From Clostridium sp. (GTDB lineage Bacteria > Bacillota > Clostridia > Clostridiales > Clostridiaceae): a stretch of 64,000 nucleotides of DNA. This document shows, one piece after another, positions 36,638 to 46,084 of this stretch. The position numbers and the translations under genes were made by a program. Every line of letters begins with the position of its first letter. The stretch's first letter is position 1. Where the stretch lies: NCBI RefSeq assembly GCF_017888565.1, contig NZ_JAGHFX010000065.1:1-64000 (forward strand), read 5' to 3'. A model generated the notes under the pieces. It saw nothing but the letters and a program-made list of their open reading frames with translations. It searched no databases and was not told the origin of the DNA.

Positions 36638-37348
36638 ATGTACAGAAAGGGAGATTTTCATATTCATTCAACGGAATCGGATGGAGAACTAAAACCAGGA
36701 GAAATAGTATTGCTGGCTAAGGAGAGAAAGGTAGATATAATGGCTTTAACAGACCATAATACTGTAAATGGAAATAGAGAAGCTGTTAAGGTTGGGCAAA
36801 TACATGGTGTAAAAGTAATACCTGGAATAGAGTTATCTACTAGATTTAAGGGGAGTAAAGTTCATATATTAGGTTATTTCACTAATGATAAATATCAAAG
36901 TGATGAATTTAAAATGATTTTAAATAATTTATGTACAAGAAAATTCAAGGCGTGTCAAATTTACTTTAAGGGAAGGTTAAGTTTTAAATCAGAGGGAGGG
37001 AAGATATCAACCTCAGCTGGAATAGACTTTTTACATCATTATAATGCAAAGGTAGTTTTAGCTCATCCTACATTACTTGATAGAAAGGTTTTTGAACAAA
37101 TAATAAATTTAAATTTTGACGGGATAGAAGCAAAATATTATAGAAATAAGGATAATGAGACAGAGTATTTTATAAATATGGCTAAAAAGAAAAATATAAT
37201 ATACACAGCAGGATCAGATTTTCATTCATTAAAAAAAGTTGACTTGAAGCATGGGACATTAGGACAAATATATTTAGTAAAAGAAGAGATAGATAATTTT
37301 TTAAATATATTAAATTTAAGTAATAACAAGTGTCATAGTAGTTTATGA
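36638..37348 (+). CDS. PHP-domain phosphoesterase
   Basis: 236 aa. The PHP metal motifs are all present: FHIHSTESDGELKPGEI (H-x-H near residue 8), ALTDHNTVNG (D-H), PGIELST (E), a late HPTLLDR (H) and AGSDFHS (D-x-H). Related proteins hydrolyse nucleoside 3',5'-bisphosphates or are trinuclear-metal phosphatases; the substrate is not known. No strong RBS (ttaagaaat before the ATG). It stands before the spore-lytic gene but 81 bp apart on the same strand. Confidence 0.85.
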   Translation: MYRKGDFHIHSTESDGELKPGEIVLLAKERKVDIMALTDHNTVNGNREAVKVGQIHGVKVIPGIELSTRFKGSKVHILGYFTNDKYQSDEFKMILNNLCTRKFKACQIYFKGRLSFKSEGGKISTSAGIDFLHHYNAKVVLAHPTLLDRKVFEQIINLNFDGIEAKYYRNKDNETEYFINMAKKKNIIYTAGSDFHSLKKVDLKHGTLGQIYLVKEEIDNFLNILNLSNNKCHSSL

Positions 37349-37429
37349 TCTTATAACTAGCCTTTATTGTATCACATTTAAAATTCATTAGAGTAAAATA
37401 TAGTAAGAATAATTTTAGAGGGTAGTAGT

Positions 37430-39247
37430 TTGGCAGAAGGAAATATATTAGTAAGATTATTTAGAATAAAAGATTTGTTACCATTGACGAAAGGGAGTAT
37501 TAGAATTACTAATTCAAAAACAGGTAATATTGTTTATGAAAAAGAAAATGCATTTGATATAAGTGGAAGAAGTGAAGAAATATCAGTAGTTACCCTAGAT
37601 AGAGAGTTATCCCAAGAGCCTTATGGAGAAGGGGAAAATCCTTATTTATTATATAATATAGAGGTTAGATCTGATGGATATAGAGATGTTATTGTTGAAG
37701 GGGTAAGTGTATTTGATGGAATCACTTCAATACAAGATATAGAAATGGAAGAGGTAAGTATTGACTCTGGGAAAAAAAATGTCCCTGAGGAAATAATTAT
37801 TGAAGATAAACAGGATATAGAGAGTTCAATTGAAAATAAAGAAATGGGTTTGCCAATGGCCCCTTTTGTTCTTCGTAACGTATATGTACCTGAATTTATA
37901 ACTGTACATTTAGGGAGACCTACTTCATACGCAGAAAATGTTACAGTAAGGTTTATAGATTATATTAAGAATGTCGCTTCTAGTGAGATATATCCTACTT
38001 GGCCAGAGGAAGCAATAAGGGCTAATGTGTATTGTCAGATTTCCTTTGCATTAAATAGAGTTTATACAGAATGGTACAGGAATATGGGGTATCCATTTCA
38101 AATAACAAATTCAACAGCATATGATCAATATTTTGTAAAAGGTAGAAATATATTTGATAATATAAGTAAGATAGTTGATGAAATTTTTAACGAGTACATT
38201 ATAACAATTGGAAATCAAACTCCATTTTTTGCTCAATATTGTAATGGAACAACTGTAAAGTGCGAAGGCTTATCACAATGGGGAACTGTTGATTTAGCAA
38301 AGGCAGGGATGCCTGCTTTGGATATAATAAGATATTATTTTGGTTATGATAAAGTGCTGGTTAGAGCAGCATATGTTGAAGGAATACCTGAGTCATATCC
38401 AGGTTATCCATTAAGAATCAATGATGTAAATGAAAATGTTAAAGTAATACAAAAACAATTAAATAGAGTATCTAAAAATTTTCCTGCTATTCCAAGGATT
38501 TATCTTGAAAACGGAAGATTCGGAAAGGAAACTGAAGATACTGTTAAGGTTTTTCAAAGAATATTCAATTTAACTCCAGATGGAATTGTGGGCAGATCAA
38601 CTTGGTATAAAATATCTAATATTTATGTTGGGGTAAAGAGATTAGCAGAATTAAATCAAGAGCCAGAAATAGGTGGGGAAGATGGAAGTGGAGGAGAAAT
38701 TGGAAAACCAGAAGGTAACGGTAAGTATCCAGGATACTTATTAAAATATGGAGCAACAGGAGAAAAAGTAAGAGAGCTTCAATATTATTTAAGTGTAATT
38801 TCTAAGGTCTATAATATACCTACTTTATCAGCAGATGGGATATTTGGTAATGGCACAAAGGAATCTATTATAGCATTTCAAGGATTATTTGGACTATCTC
38901 CAGATGGAATAGTAGGCCCAGCTACTTGGAATAAAGTATTTGAAGTTTATAAAAATATAGACAATAGTAATTCAGAAGCACCTGATAATGAATTTGATGG
39001 AAAGTATCCAGGTTATTTATTAAGGTATGGCTCAAGAGGAGAAAAAGTAAAGGAAATACAATATTATTTAGCAAGGATATCTAATCAAATTGCTATACCT
39101 ACTGTTGTGGCAGACGGAATCTTTGGGAATGCAACTAGAGAAGCTGTTGTGGCATTTCAAAAATTATTTGCTTTATTACAGGATGGAATTATTGGACAAT
39201 CTACATGGAATAAAATATTAGAAGTATATAATGGTATGAAATACTAG
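37430..39247 (+). CDS. SleC-like spore cortex-lytic enzyme with three peptidoglycan-binding domains
   Basis: 605 aa, TTG start with RBS gagggtag. N-terminal beta domain (1-about 105: VRLFRIKDLLPLTKGSIRI), linker, then a SpoIID/SleC-type core (about 145-310: YPTWPEEAIRANVYCQISFA, VYTEWYRNMG, CEGLSQWGTVDLAKAG). Three PG_binding_1 repeats follow (about 325-405, 430-510, 525-605), each ending in a DGI(V/I)G-x-x-T-W motif. SleC hydrolyses cortex peptidoglycan at germination after Csp protease cleavage. This protein has no obvious signal peptide, in line with cortex enzymes placed from the mother cell. The three-repeat tail is longer than I recall for C. perfringens SleC. Confidence 0.75.
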   Translation: MAEGNILVRLFRIKDLLPLTKGSIRITNSKTGNIVYEKENAFDISGRSEEISVVTLDRELSQEPYGEGENPYLLYNIEVRSDGYRDVIVEGVSVFDGITSIQDIEMEEVSIDSGKKNVPEEIIIEDKQDIESSIENKEMGLPMAPFVLRNVYVPEFITVHLGRPTSYAENVTVRFIDYIKNVASSEIYPTWPEEAIRANVYCQISFALNRVYTEWYRNMGYPFQITNSTAYDQYFVKGRNIFDNISKIVDEIFNEYIITIGNQTPFFAQYCNGTTVKCEGLSQWGTVDLAKAGMPALDIIRYYFGYDKVLVRAAYVEGIPESYPGYPLRINDVNENVKVIQKQLNRVSKNFPAIPRIYLENGRFGKETEDTVKVFQRIFNLTPDGIVGRSTWYKISNIYVGVKRLAELNQEPEIGGEDGSGGEIGKPEGNGKYPGYLLKYGATGEKVRELQYYLSVISKVYNIPTLSADGIFGNGTKESIIAFQGLFGLSPDGIVGPATWNKVFEVYKNIDNSNSEAPDNEFDGKYPGYLLRYGSRGEKVKEIQYYLARISNQIAIPTVVADGIFGNATREAVVAFQKLFALLQDGIIGQSTWNKILEVYNGMKY

Positions 39248-39345
39248 AATATTTAAGTGGCATATCAATTACATTTATGAGAATGGTTGCATATTATATT
39301 GTATCTTAAAACAATTTAAATTTTAACATTTGAGGAGAGGATGAT

Positions 39346-40308
39346 ATGCAATCAATAAGTGCTGGAAGATACAAAGGAATAGACATATCAAGTTGGCAAG
39401 GAGAGGTTAACTTTAATCAAGTTAGTAATAGTGGAATTGAAGTTGTATATATAAAGGCAACAGAAGGTGACTATTATTTAAATCCTAGAGCAGATGAGTA
39501 TTATTCAGGGGCTAAAAGTAATAATATGCTAATAGGATTTTACCATTTCTTTAGACCAAGGGTAGATGCAAAGGTTCAAGCTAATTATTTTTCAAGCTAT
39601 GTAAAAGGCAAAAACTTTAATTGTAGGCTAGCTTTAGATATTGAGTTATCAGACGGATATGGAGCAACTGAGGTATCCAATATGTGCGTAACTTTTTTAG
39701 AAGAGGTTAAAAGGCTTACAGGAAAAGATGTGGTTGTATACACATATACTAACTTTGCTAGGACTAGCCTTACAAATAGCTTAGCAAAATATCCTTTATG
39801 GATAGCAAATTATGATGTTACTACACCTGGAGATAATCCTATATGGAATAATTGGGTGGGATTCCAGTATTCAGAATCAGGAACTGTACCAGGAATAAGT
39901 GGATACTGTCCTTTAGATGTATTTACAGATGGAATATTAATATCGGGAGGAACTACTAATGTTCCAGATATAAATCAAGGGGGAATAACTACAACTTATA
40001 CTGTTCAATCTGGAGATACCTTATCAGAAATAGCACAAAGGTATGGAACAACAACAGAAAGATTAGCAGAGATAAATAATATAAGCAACCCTAATTTAAT
40101 ATATCCAGGACAAGTTTTAATAATTAGTTCAAGTAGCTTAGCAGGAAACACATCAGGAGGAACAAGGACAACTTATATAGTAAAAGAGGGAGACACTTTA
40201 TCAGAAATAGCACAAATGTATGGAACCACAACGGAAAGATTAGCACAAATAAATAATATAAGTGATCCTAATTTAATATACCCAGGAGAAGTAATTAGAA
40301 TAAATTAA
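39346..40308 (+). CDS. GH25 lysozyme with two LysM domains
   Basis: 320 aa, RBS gaggagagga. GH25 muramidase domain about 8-200: [11 protein letters not shown] (catalytic Asp), [29 protein letters not shown] (D-x-E catalytic Glu region), PLWIANYD. Two LysM cell-wall binding domains follow at about 214-258 and 275-319 ([20 protein letters not shown] and [20 protein letters not shown]). The two are almost identical even at the DNA level. It cleaves peptidoglycan between MurNAc and GlcNAc. There is no signal peptide, so it is either released on mother-cell lysis or of endolysin origin. Same strand as the SleC-like gene, 98 bp apart. Confidence 0.92.
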   Translation: MQSISAGRYKGIDISSWQGEVNFNQVSNSGIEVVYIKATEGDYYLNPRADEYYSGAKSNNMLIGFYHFFRPRVDAKVQANYFSSYVKGKNFNCRLALDIELSDGYGATEVSNMCVTFLEEVKRLTGKDVVVYTYTNFARTSLTNSLAKYPLWIANYDVTTPGDNPIWNNWVGFQYSESGTVPGISGYCPLDVFTDGILISGGTTNVPDINQGGITTTYTVQSGDTLSEIAQRYGTTTERLAEINNISNPNLIYPGQVLIISSSSLAGNTSGGTRTTYIVKEGDTLSEIAQMYGTTTERLAQINNISDPNLIYPGEVIRIN

Positions 40309-40329
40309 TAGTCAACCATAATTAAATAT

Positions 40330-40372
40330 AATAGACTTACTTTTAATGTGAATTATTAGTAAGTCTATTTTT
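40330..40372 (+). terminator. Terminator of the lysozyme gene
   Basis: Perfect 12-bp stem AATAGACTTACT/AGTAAGTCTATT followed by TTTTTA. Confidence 0.88.
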
Positions 40373-40461
40373 ATGAAAATACACAAAAATTAGCAAATTA
40401 GAATAATTATAAATTTTAGTGTATAATTAAAGGGTAAAAGAAATATTTTTAAGGAGGTAAT

Positions 40462-41880
40462 ATGATTGAATTAATGATTATATGCGGATTAATATTATTG
40501 ATTTGCATAACATCCAGTAAGATTTTATACAAATTTGGAGTTCCTATGCTTTTAATTTTTATAGTGTTAGGAATGTTATTTGGTTCTGATGGAATTGTAG
40601 GAATATACTTTGATAATTATGAATTAACAAGTAAATTAAGTTCATTAGGATTAGTATTTATAATGTTTTATGGAGGGTTTGGAACTAATTGGAAAATAGC
40701 TAGGGAATCAGCTGTTCCATCCATATTAATGTCAACCTTAGGAGTTATAATTACAGCAGGACTTACAGGATTATTTTGTTATTTTATATTAGGTACAAGT
40801 TTATTAGAAGGGTTACTTATAGGATCTGTTGTTGGCTCGACTGATGCAGCATCAGTATTCTCAATACTACGTTCTCAAAAACTTAATTTAAAGGGCTCAT
40901 TAGCACCTTTATTAGAAATAGAAAGTGGTAGTAATGACCCTATTGCATATATGTTAACACTTATAATTTTAACCTTCATGTCTAATGCAGGGGTAGGATC
41001 CATAGTTCCGATGGTAATAAAACAAATATTATTTGGAATATTAATAGGAAGCATACTAGCTAAAGGAACTGTTTATTTAATTAGACGAGCTAATTTTGAA
41101 GTAGAAGGTTTCTATACAATATTTATAACTGCTATTGCTATATTATCATATGCAGTAAGTGAATGGCTTGGAGGAAATGGATATCTAAGCGTATATATGG
41201 CAGGTATTATAATAGGAAATAGTAAGATACCGCATAAGAAGAGTTTATTCCATTTCTTTGATGGAGTATCATGGATAATGCAAATTGCCTTATTCTTTAT
41301 TTTAGGTCTTTTAGCATTCCCATCTAAATTACCACAAGTATTTGGTATATCTATGGCAATATCATTATTTATGATATTAATAGCAAGGCCATTAGCAACA
41401 TTTATAATTTTAAATAAGTTTAATTATTCTATTAAAGAAAAGGTCTTTATATCATGGGTAGGTCTTAGAGGCGCAGCATCAGTAGTTTTTGCAATATTTT
41501 CTATAACTTATGGAGTTAATATACAAAATGATATATTCCACATAATGTTCTTTATAGCATTAATCTCAGTAGCTATACAAGGAACATTAATACCAAAAGT
41601 AGCACAAAAGTTAGATTTAGTTGATGATAGTACCCCGGTATTAAGAACATTTAATGATTACAAAGAAGATAAGAGTACAAAGCTTTTGGAAGTTAATATA
41701 TTTGATGATAGTAAGTGGGTTAATAAGACTATTATGGATTCTGATATTCCTGAGGATATATTAATAGTAATGATAAAGCGTGGAGATGAAGTTATAGTTC
41801 CGAAAGGATCGACAATTATTAATAAGGGAGATATTCTAGTATTGAGTGCCAATAATTTTGATAATTTATTAGATAATTAA
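40462..41880 (+). CDS. K+/H+ or Na+/H+ antiporter, NhaP2/CvrA type (CPA1)
   Basis: 472 aa, RBS aaggaggt; TATAAT at 40422-40427 is a likely -10. Twelve or so helices (1-about 395) with the CPA1 core motif GSTDAASVFSILRSQ (Asp) and EIESGSNDPIAYML (N-D ion-binding pair), plus WVGLRGAASVVFAIF. C-terminal TrkA-C (RCK_C) domain about 395-472 (DSDIPEDILIVMIKRGDEVI) that would bind a nucleotide or ion and gate transport. Maintains cytoplasmic pH and K+/Na+. Single gene. Confidence 0.9.
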   Translation: MIELMIICGLILLICITSSKILYKFGVPMLLIFIVLGMLFGSDGIVGIYFDNYELTSKLSSLGLVFIMFYGGFGTNWKIARESAVPSILMSTLGVIITAGLTGLFCYFILGTSLLEGLLIGSVVGSTDAASVFSILRSQKLNLKGSLAPLLEIESGSNDPIAYMLTLIILTFMSNAGVGSIVPMVIKQILFGILIGSILAKGTVYLIRRANFEVEGFYTIFITAIAILSYAVSEWLGGNGYLSVYMAGIIIGNSKIPHKKSLFHFFDGVSWIMQIALFFILGLLAFPSKLPQVFGISMAISLFMILIARPLATFIILNKFNYSIKEKVFISWVGLRGAASVVFAIFSITYGVNIQNDIFHIMFFIALISVAIQGTLIPKVAQKLDLVDDSTPVLRTFNDYKEDKSTKLLEVNIFDDSKWVNKTIMDSDIPEDILIVMIKRGDEVIVPKGSTIINKGDILVLSANNFDNLLDN

Positions 41881-42014
41881 TATTAATTATTTAATTTGGA
41901 TATTTTATATAAATAGGATTTATTATTTAATGATGCTATTTAAATTTCGAAGATCATTATATGAGATGAGTATGTTTGTAATATTCTATAAAATTAAATT
42001 TGGAGAAAGTGTTT

Positions 42015-43493
42015 ATGGGAAGAAAAGAAAAAGTTTTAAAGGAAAACATAATAGATGATTTATCTATAGATAAAAGAAAAATAGGTTATTATTCAACTCC
42101 AAGTTTTATATGTGATTATATTACAAACCGAGTAATGGAAATAAATAATAATGGAAAGAGTGTTCTAGATCCATGCTGCGGAAGGGAAGAAATGCTTAAT
42201 CCCTTTAACAAGTTCAATGTGCAAGCTTATGGAATAGATATTATTAAATATAAAGAAGAATATAACTGTAATTTTAAAAATACAGATTTTATAAGATACT
42301 ATTATGAATTTGCTAATGCAAATAACCAAATAAAAAACTTAAGTTATGACTATTATGTTTTAAATCCACCGTATAACTGCCATGAAGTTCAGTATATAAA
42401 AGATAATAAAAAAGAATTGAAGAAACATTTTCATGATGTTGGTGTTCATAATATGTATGGAATTTTTATTTCAGCCGTAATAGATTTAGCAAAAGATGGT
42501 GCTGTTATAGGAATAATAACTCACGATTCATTTTTAAATTCCAAAAGCTATGAAGGATTAAGAAAGAAAATATTGAATACCTGCTCTATACATGAAATAA
42601 CTATGTGTCCAACTGACTTGTTCTTAGAGCAAGGAGCTGAAGTAAGGACTAGTATAGTTATATTACAAAAGGGATTAAGTTATCAAAGAAACGTAATTAT
42701 TAATAATAGATGTAGAAGTAGAGAAGAGTTAATTGATGTTTTAGATTCATCTGATGACCATTTATATAGCTTAAATGATATAGTATTGAATAATAAAATG
42801 GATAATAGCGAATTTATAATAGGGTGTCCTGAGGAGATTAAAAGCTTATTTACTATTAATAGATTAGGAGAACAGTTTAAATGTATTACTGGAATATCAA
42901 CAGGTAATGATAACTTGTATTTATCAAAAGAGATGAAAGAGCCATATACAGTTCCATTTTATAAAAATCCAGGAAAAGATAAGTATTATACAAATAAAGT
43001 TATGTATATAAATAAGGATTTTATAAATATATCTAAAAGTATTCCGAATTTTATAGTAAGAAATAAGGAGCTTTTATATAAACCAGGAATAATCTGCTCT
43101 TCAATGGGGGTGCAATTTACAGCTTGCAAGCTACCAGAGGAAAGCACATTTGGTGTAAATACTTGCATTATATGCGATGATAAAGATATATTTTGGTTAT
43201 TAACGTATTTAAATTCTACCTTAGTGACTTATTTAGTTCGAGGAGTTTTAAATAGAAGTAATATGATAACATCAGGATATGTATCAAGAATACCACTTTT
43301 AAATTTTGATAATGATGCAAAAGATAAGCTGACTTATTTAGGAAAATTGGCCTATGAGAGAGCTAAAGATAAAAAAGAAATTTATGAAATATTAAATGAA
43401 ATAGATAAAGTAATTAATGATACAGCCGGTTTATCGATTAATACAGTATCATATATAAATAAGTTTAAAATTGATTTGATAAAAAGAACATAA
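42015..43493 (+). CDS. Orphan N6-adenine DNA methyltransferase (Eco57I/type IIG-like)
   Basis: 492 aa from the ATG at 42015 (RBS ttggagaaag; the upstream in-frame TTG overlaps it). SAM-binding motif I region VLDPCCGREEML (about 52-63) and catalytic motif IV NPPYN (about 117-121) define a gamma-type N6-adenine methylase of the Eco57I/TaqI group. The C-terminal half (about 275-492: ITGISTGNDNLYL, SRIPLLNFD) is a target-recognition region. No restriction nuclease domain or adjacent restriction gene is present. It is a solitary methylase comparable in type to C. difficile CamA, but clearly shorter. Its role could be epigenetic; the recognition site is unknown. Confidence 0.85.
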   Translation: MGRKEKVLKENIIDDLSIDKRKIGYYSTPSFICDYITNRVMEINNNGKSVLDPCCGREEMLNPFNKFNVQAYGIDIIKYKEEYNCNFKNTDFIRYYYEFANANNQIKNLSYDYYVLNPPYNCHEVQYIKDNKKELKKHFHDVGVHNMYGIFISAVIDLAKDGAVIGIITHDSFLNSKSYEGLRKKILNTCSIHEITMCPTDLFLEQGAEVRTSIVILQKGLSYQRNVIINNRCRSREELIDVLDSSDDHLYSLNDIVLNNKMDNSEFIIGCPEEIKSLFTINRLGEQFKCITGISTGNDNLYLSKEMKEPYTVPFYKNPGKDKYYTNKVMYINKDFINISKSIPNFIVRNKELLYKPGIICSSMGVQFTACKLPEESTFGVNTCIICDDKDIFWLLTYLNSTLVTYLVRGVLNRSNMITSGYVSRIPLLNFDNDAKDKLTYLGKLAYERAKDKKEIYEILNEIDKVINDTAGLSINTVSYINKFKIDLIKRT

Positions 43494-43518
43494 AAAACAG
43501 TCGCAAGGACTGTTTTTT
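43492..43518. terminator. Bidirectional terminator between methylase and rubredoxin
   Basis: Stem AAAAAACAGTC/GACTGTTTTTT (43492-43502 with 43508-43518) between convergent genes. Confidence 0.9.
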
Positions 43519-43526
43519 ATTATAGA

Positions 43527-43691
43527 TTATTCATCTAAAGGTTCAAACTCATCTTTGGAAGCACCACAAATTGGGCAAACCCAATCATCAGGTAAATCTT
43601 CAAAAGCTGTATCTGGATCTATTCCATTATCTGGATCACCGTATTCTGGATCATAAACATAGGTACAAGGTACACAAATATATTTTTGCAT
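43527..43691 (-). CDS. Rubredoxin
   Basis: 54 aa, minus-strand start at 43691 with RBS taggaggtt. Four Fe ligands C6-x2-C9 and C39-x2-C42 (CVPC, CPIC), with the conserved Y11, Y13-D14-P15, G18-D19-P20, F30, D35-D36-W37. Electron carrier in anaerobic oxygen/peroxide defence. Odd: the Gly that normally follows the second Cys (C-x-x-C-G-Y) is Thr here (C-V-P-C-T-Y), which may strain the metal loop or tune the potential. Stand-alone. Confidence 0.95.
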   Translation of the reverse strand: MQKYICVPCTYVYDPEYGDPDNGIDPDTAFEDLPDDWVCPICGASKDEFEPLDE

Positions 43692-43820
43692 TAATATAAC
43701 CTCCTAAAATTCCTTTATATTTTAAAATGTATTGGGTATATTATAAAAATATGATATAAATTATTATAAATGATAAAAAAAATATAAAATAAGAACAGAT
43801 TTAGATATAGAGGTGATTAT

Positions 43821-44123
43821 ATGGGAAGAAAAACTAGTAAAAATAATGATTTACTAAGTAGTGTAAGAAAGGACACATCTCCAAAAATATATTCTTTATT
43901 AGTTGATTTAGTGAATGATAATAGAGAAGATTTAGCGGAATTAGTATTAAAAATAGATTATTTATTAGAATACACAAGCACATGTATAAATCATAAAGAT
44001 TTTGATGAGGCGAAGGAGAATATTAAGAGAGTAGAGGATAGAATAAGTATTCTTGAAAAAGAAGATAAGGATATTGAATATATAAAATATCTTTATGAAG
44101 GAATAAAAAAGAAATGTAAATAA
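43821..44123 (+). CDS. Hypothetical small helical protein
   Basis: 100 aa, RBS gaggtgatt. Highly charged, no Cys pair or membrane helix; mostly helix, with a possible coiled segment at about 60-85 (DEAKENIKRVEDRISILEKE). Bounded by the divergent rubredoxin gene and a convergent terminator, so monocistronic. I do not recognise the family. The good RBS and codon pattern make it a real gene. Confidence 0.7.
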   Translation: MGRKTSKNNDLLSSVRKDTSPKIYSLLVDLVNDNREDLAELVLKIDYLLEYTSTCINHKDFDEAKENIKRVEDRISILEKEDKDIEYIKYLYEGIKKKCK

Positions 44124-44128
44124 CACAA

Positions 44129-44175
44129 AAGGCTATTTAATGCTTGCCTTAAGCTTAAAATAGCCTTATTTTTAT
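44129..44175. terminator. Bidirectional terminator before the DEAD-box gene end
   Basis: AAGGCTATTTA (44129-44139) pairs with AAAATAGCCTT (44157-44167) in 10 of 11 positions; T-run on the right, A-run on the left; serves both convergent genes. Confidence 0.8.
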
Positions 44176-44179
44176 TTAA

Positions 44180-45754
44180 TTATTTTCTTTTTCTATTTGC
44201 GACTTCAATGTTTACTTTTCTCTTATTAAGCTTAACACCGATACATTTATCAAGAACTTTATCCTTAACATCTGGAGATATATTAACAAATGAGAAGTTT
44301 TCTAATATATCTATATCACCTATTGAAGAAGCCTTTATTCTAGCTGTATCTTTAATAAAATTAACTAGAGTTTTAGGGTTTATTCCATCTCTTCTTCCTA
44401 TAGATAAGAATAAACGGATATCTTCTGATTTAGGAGCTTCTAAAACGTCAGAAGTATAAGTTTCTAATAAATCATTATTAAATTTATTTTTTATTAATGC
44501 AGCAATAATTTCTACAGAATCATGCTTTTGAGTTAATTCAGTTGCTACTGGGATAAACTTTGAGTAATCAGAATCATTAATAGTATTAGTTACATCCTCT
44601 AATATTGATTTTGATTTACTGTTAAATATATCATTAACTGTTGGGATGCTTTTTCTAGATATATCACTTTTAGTTACTGATTTTATTTGTTTTAACATTG
44701 AATACTCTTTTGGAGAAACTAATGAGTAAGCTATACCTTCTCTATTTGCTCTTCCAGTTCTACCTATTCTATGAACATAGCTTTCAACGTCTTGAGGTAA
44801 ATCATAGTTTATAACGTGTGTTATACCCTCTACATCTATACCTCTTGCAGCTACATCAGTTGCAACTAAATAATTTAAAGAACCTTCTTTAAATTTCTTT
44901 AATGTTCTTAATCTGTGTGCTTGAGACATATCTCCGTGCATACCTTCAACTACATATCCTCTTGATTGCATACCTTCAACTAATTCATCTACGCCTTTTT
45001 TAGTTCTACAGAATATAATTGCAGATGATGGAGTATCAAAATCTAAAACTCTACAAAGTGCTTCAAATCTTGTCTTGTGAGATACTTCAAAGAAGTTTTG
45101 ACTTATCTTAGAGACAGTCATAGAAGTTTTCTTTATAGATATATGTTTAGCATCAGGCTTCATATATCTCTTAGCTAATTTTCTTATTTGATCAGGCATA
45201 GTTGCTGAGAATAATAAAGTTTGTCTTTCACTTGGTAATTGCTTTATTATATCTTCTAAGTCATCTATAAAGCCCATATTCAACATTTCATCAGCTTCGT
45301 CTAAAACTAAGAACTTGATTTGATCTAGTTTTATAGTTCCTCTCTTTATATGATCTAAAACTCTACCAGGAGTACCAACTACTATATTAACATTTCTTTT
45401 TAATGCTCTAATTTGGTTTGTTATTGGATCTCCACCGTAAACAGGTAGTATTGTTAAATCATCATATTTTGATAATCTTTTTAGCTCATCATTAACTTGT
45501 ATTGCTAGTTCTCTTGTCGGAGCTAAAATTATAGCGCTAAGTCCACTTTTCTTAGAAATATGATTAATAATTCCACATCCAAAAGCGGCAGTTTTACCAG
45601 TACCAGTTTGAGCTTGACCTATAAGGTCATATCCTTGTATAGCTACAGGTATTGCCTCAGCTTGTATTTGTGATGGTTTTTCAAAACCTAAATCATTAAT
45701 AGATTTCAAAAGGGTATCCTTAAGCCCTAAGTTACTAAATTTTATTTCGTTCAT
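44180..45754 (-). CDS. DEAD-box RNA helicase with DbpA-type RNA-binding domain
   Basis: 524 aa. Helicase core 1-about 365: Q motif, AQTGTGKT (I), PTRELA (Ia), DEAD (II), SAT (III), ATDVAARGID (V), HRIGRTGR (VI). C-terminal DbpA-like RNA-binding domain about 430-505 (IRLFLSIGRRDGINPKTLV). This layout is that of DbpA/DeaD/CshA helicases that act in ribosome assembly or cold-adapted RNA unwinding. The C-terminal tail is basic (KLNKRKVNIEVANRKRK). Its upstream region is 330 bp long, which may hold a cold-responsive leader. Confidence 0.93.
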   Translation of the reverse strand: MNEIKFSNLGLKDTLLKSINDLGFEKPSQIQAEAIPVAIQGYDLIGQAQTGTGKTAAFGCGIINHISKKSGLSAIILAPTRELAIQVNDELKRLSKYDDLTILPVYGGDPITNQIRALKRNVNIVVGTPGRVLDHIKRGTIKLDQIKFLVLDEADEMLNMGFIDDLEDIIKQLPSERQTLLFSATMPDQIRKLAKRYMKPDAKHISIKKTSMTVSKISQNFFEVSHKTRFEALCRVLDFDTPSSAIIFCRTKKGVDELVEGMQSRGYVVEGMHGDMSQAHRLRTLKKFKEGSLNYLVATDVAARGIDVEGITHVINYDLPQDVESYVHRIGRTGRANREGIAYSLVSPKEYSMLKQIKSVTKSDISRKSIPTVNDIFNSKSKSILEDVTNTINDSDYSKFIPVATELTQKHDSVEIIAALIKNKFNNDLLETYTSDVLEAPKSEDIRLFLSIGRRDGINPKTLVNFIKDTARIKASSIGDIDILENFSFVNISPDVKDKVLDKCIGVKLNKRKVNIEVANRKRK

Positions 45755-46084
45755 TCAAAATCCTCTTTCTTTTAGTATTTAAAATAACATATAATTAAAT
45801 ATATATAATATATTTTTTATTTTATATTATATTAGTTATATAATTTAACTAACATATCTTAAATCATAATTATAGTATGTACCATAAGGGGACATATTAT
45901 AATTTTAAGTTATATTAATTTTAAGTTATATTAATTTGGAGATATAACATAATATTATTTTTTCCTAACTAACTTAGTATACACTATAATTCAAAAATAT
46001 GCTCGTATTATTTATTAGTAAAATAAGTTATTTTGAAATAAATATAAAAAAAACAACAAGTAAACGTTTGATTGGAGATTTATC
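45755..46084. other. Divergent intergenic region with a 16-bp tandem repeat
   Basis: Between the DEAD-box and ogt genes. AATTTTAAGTTATATT occurs twice in tandem at 45901-45916 and 45917-45932, without a mismatch, with a partial third copy. No gene. Confidence 0.6.
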
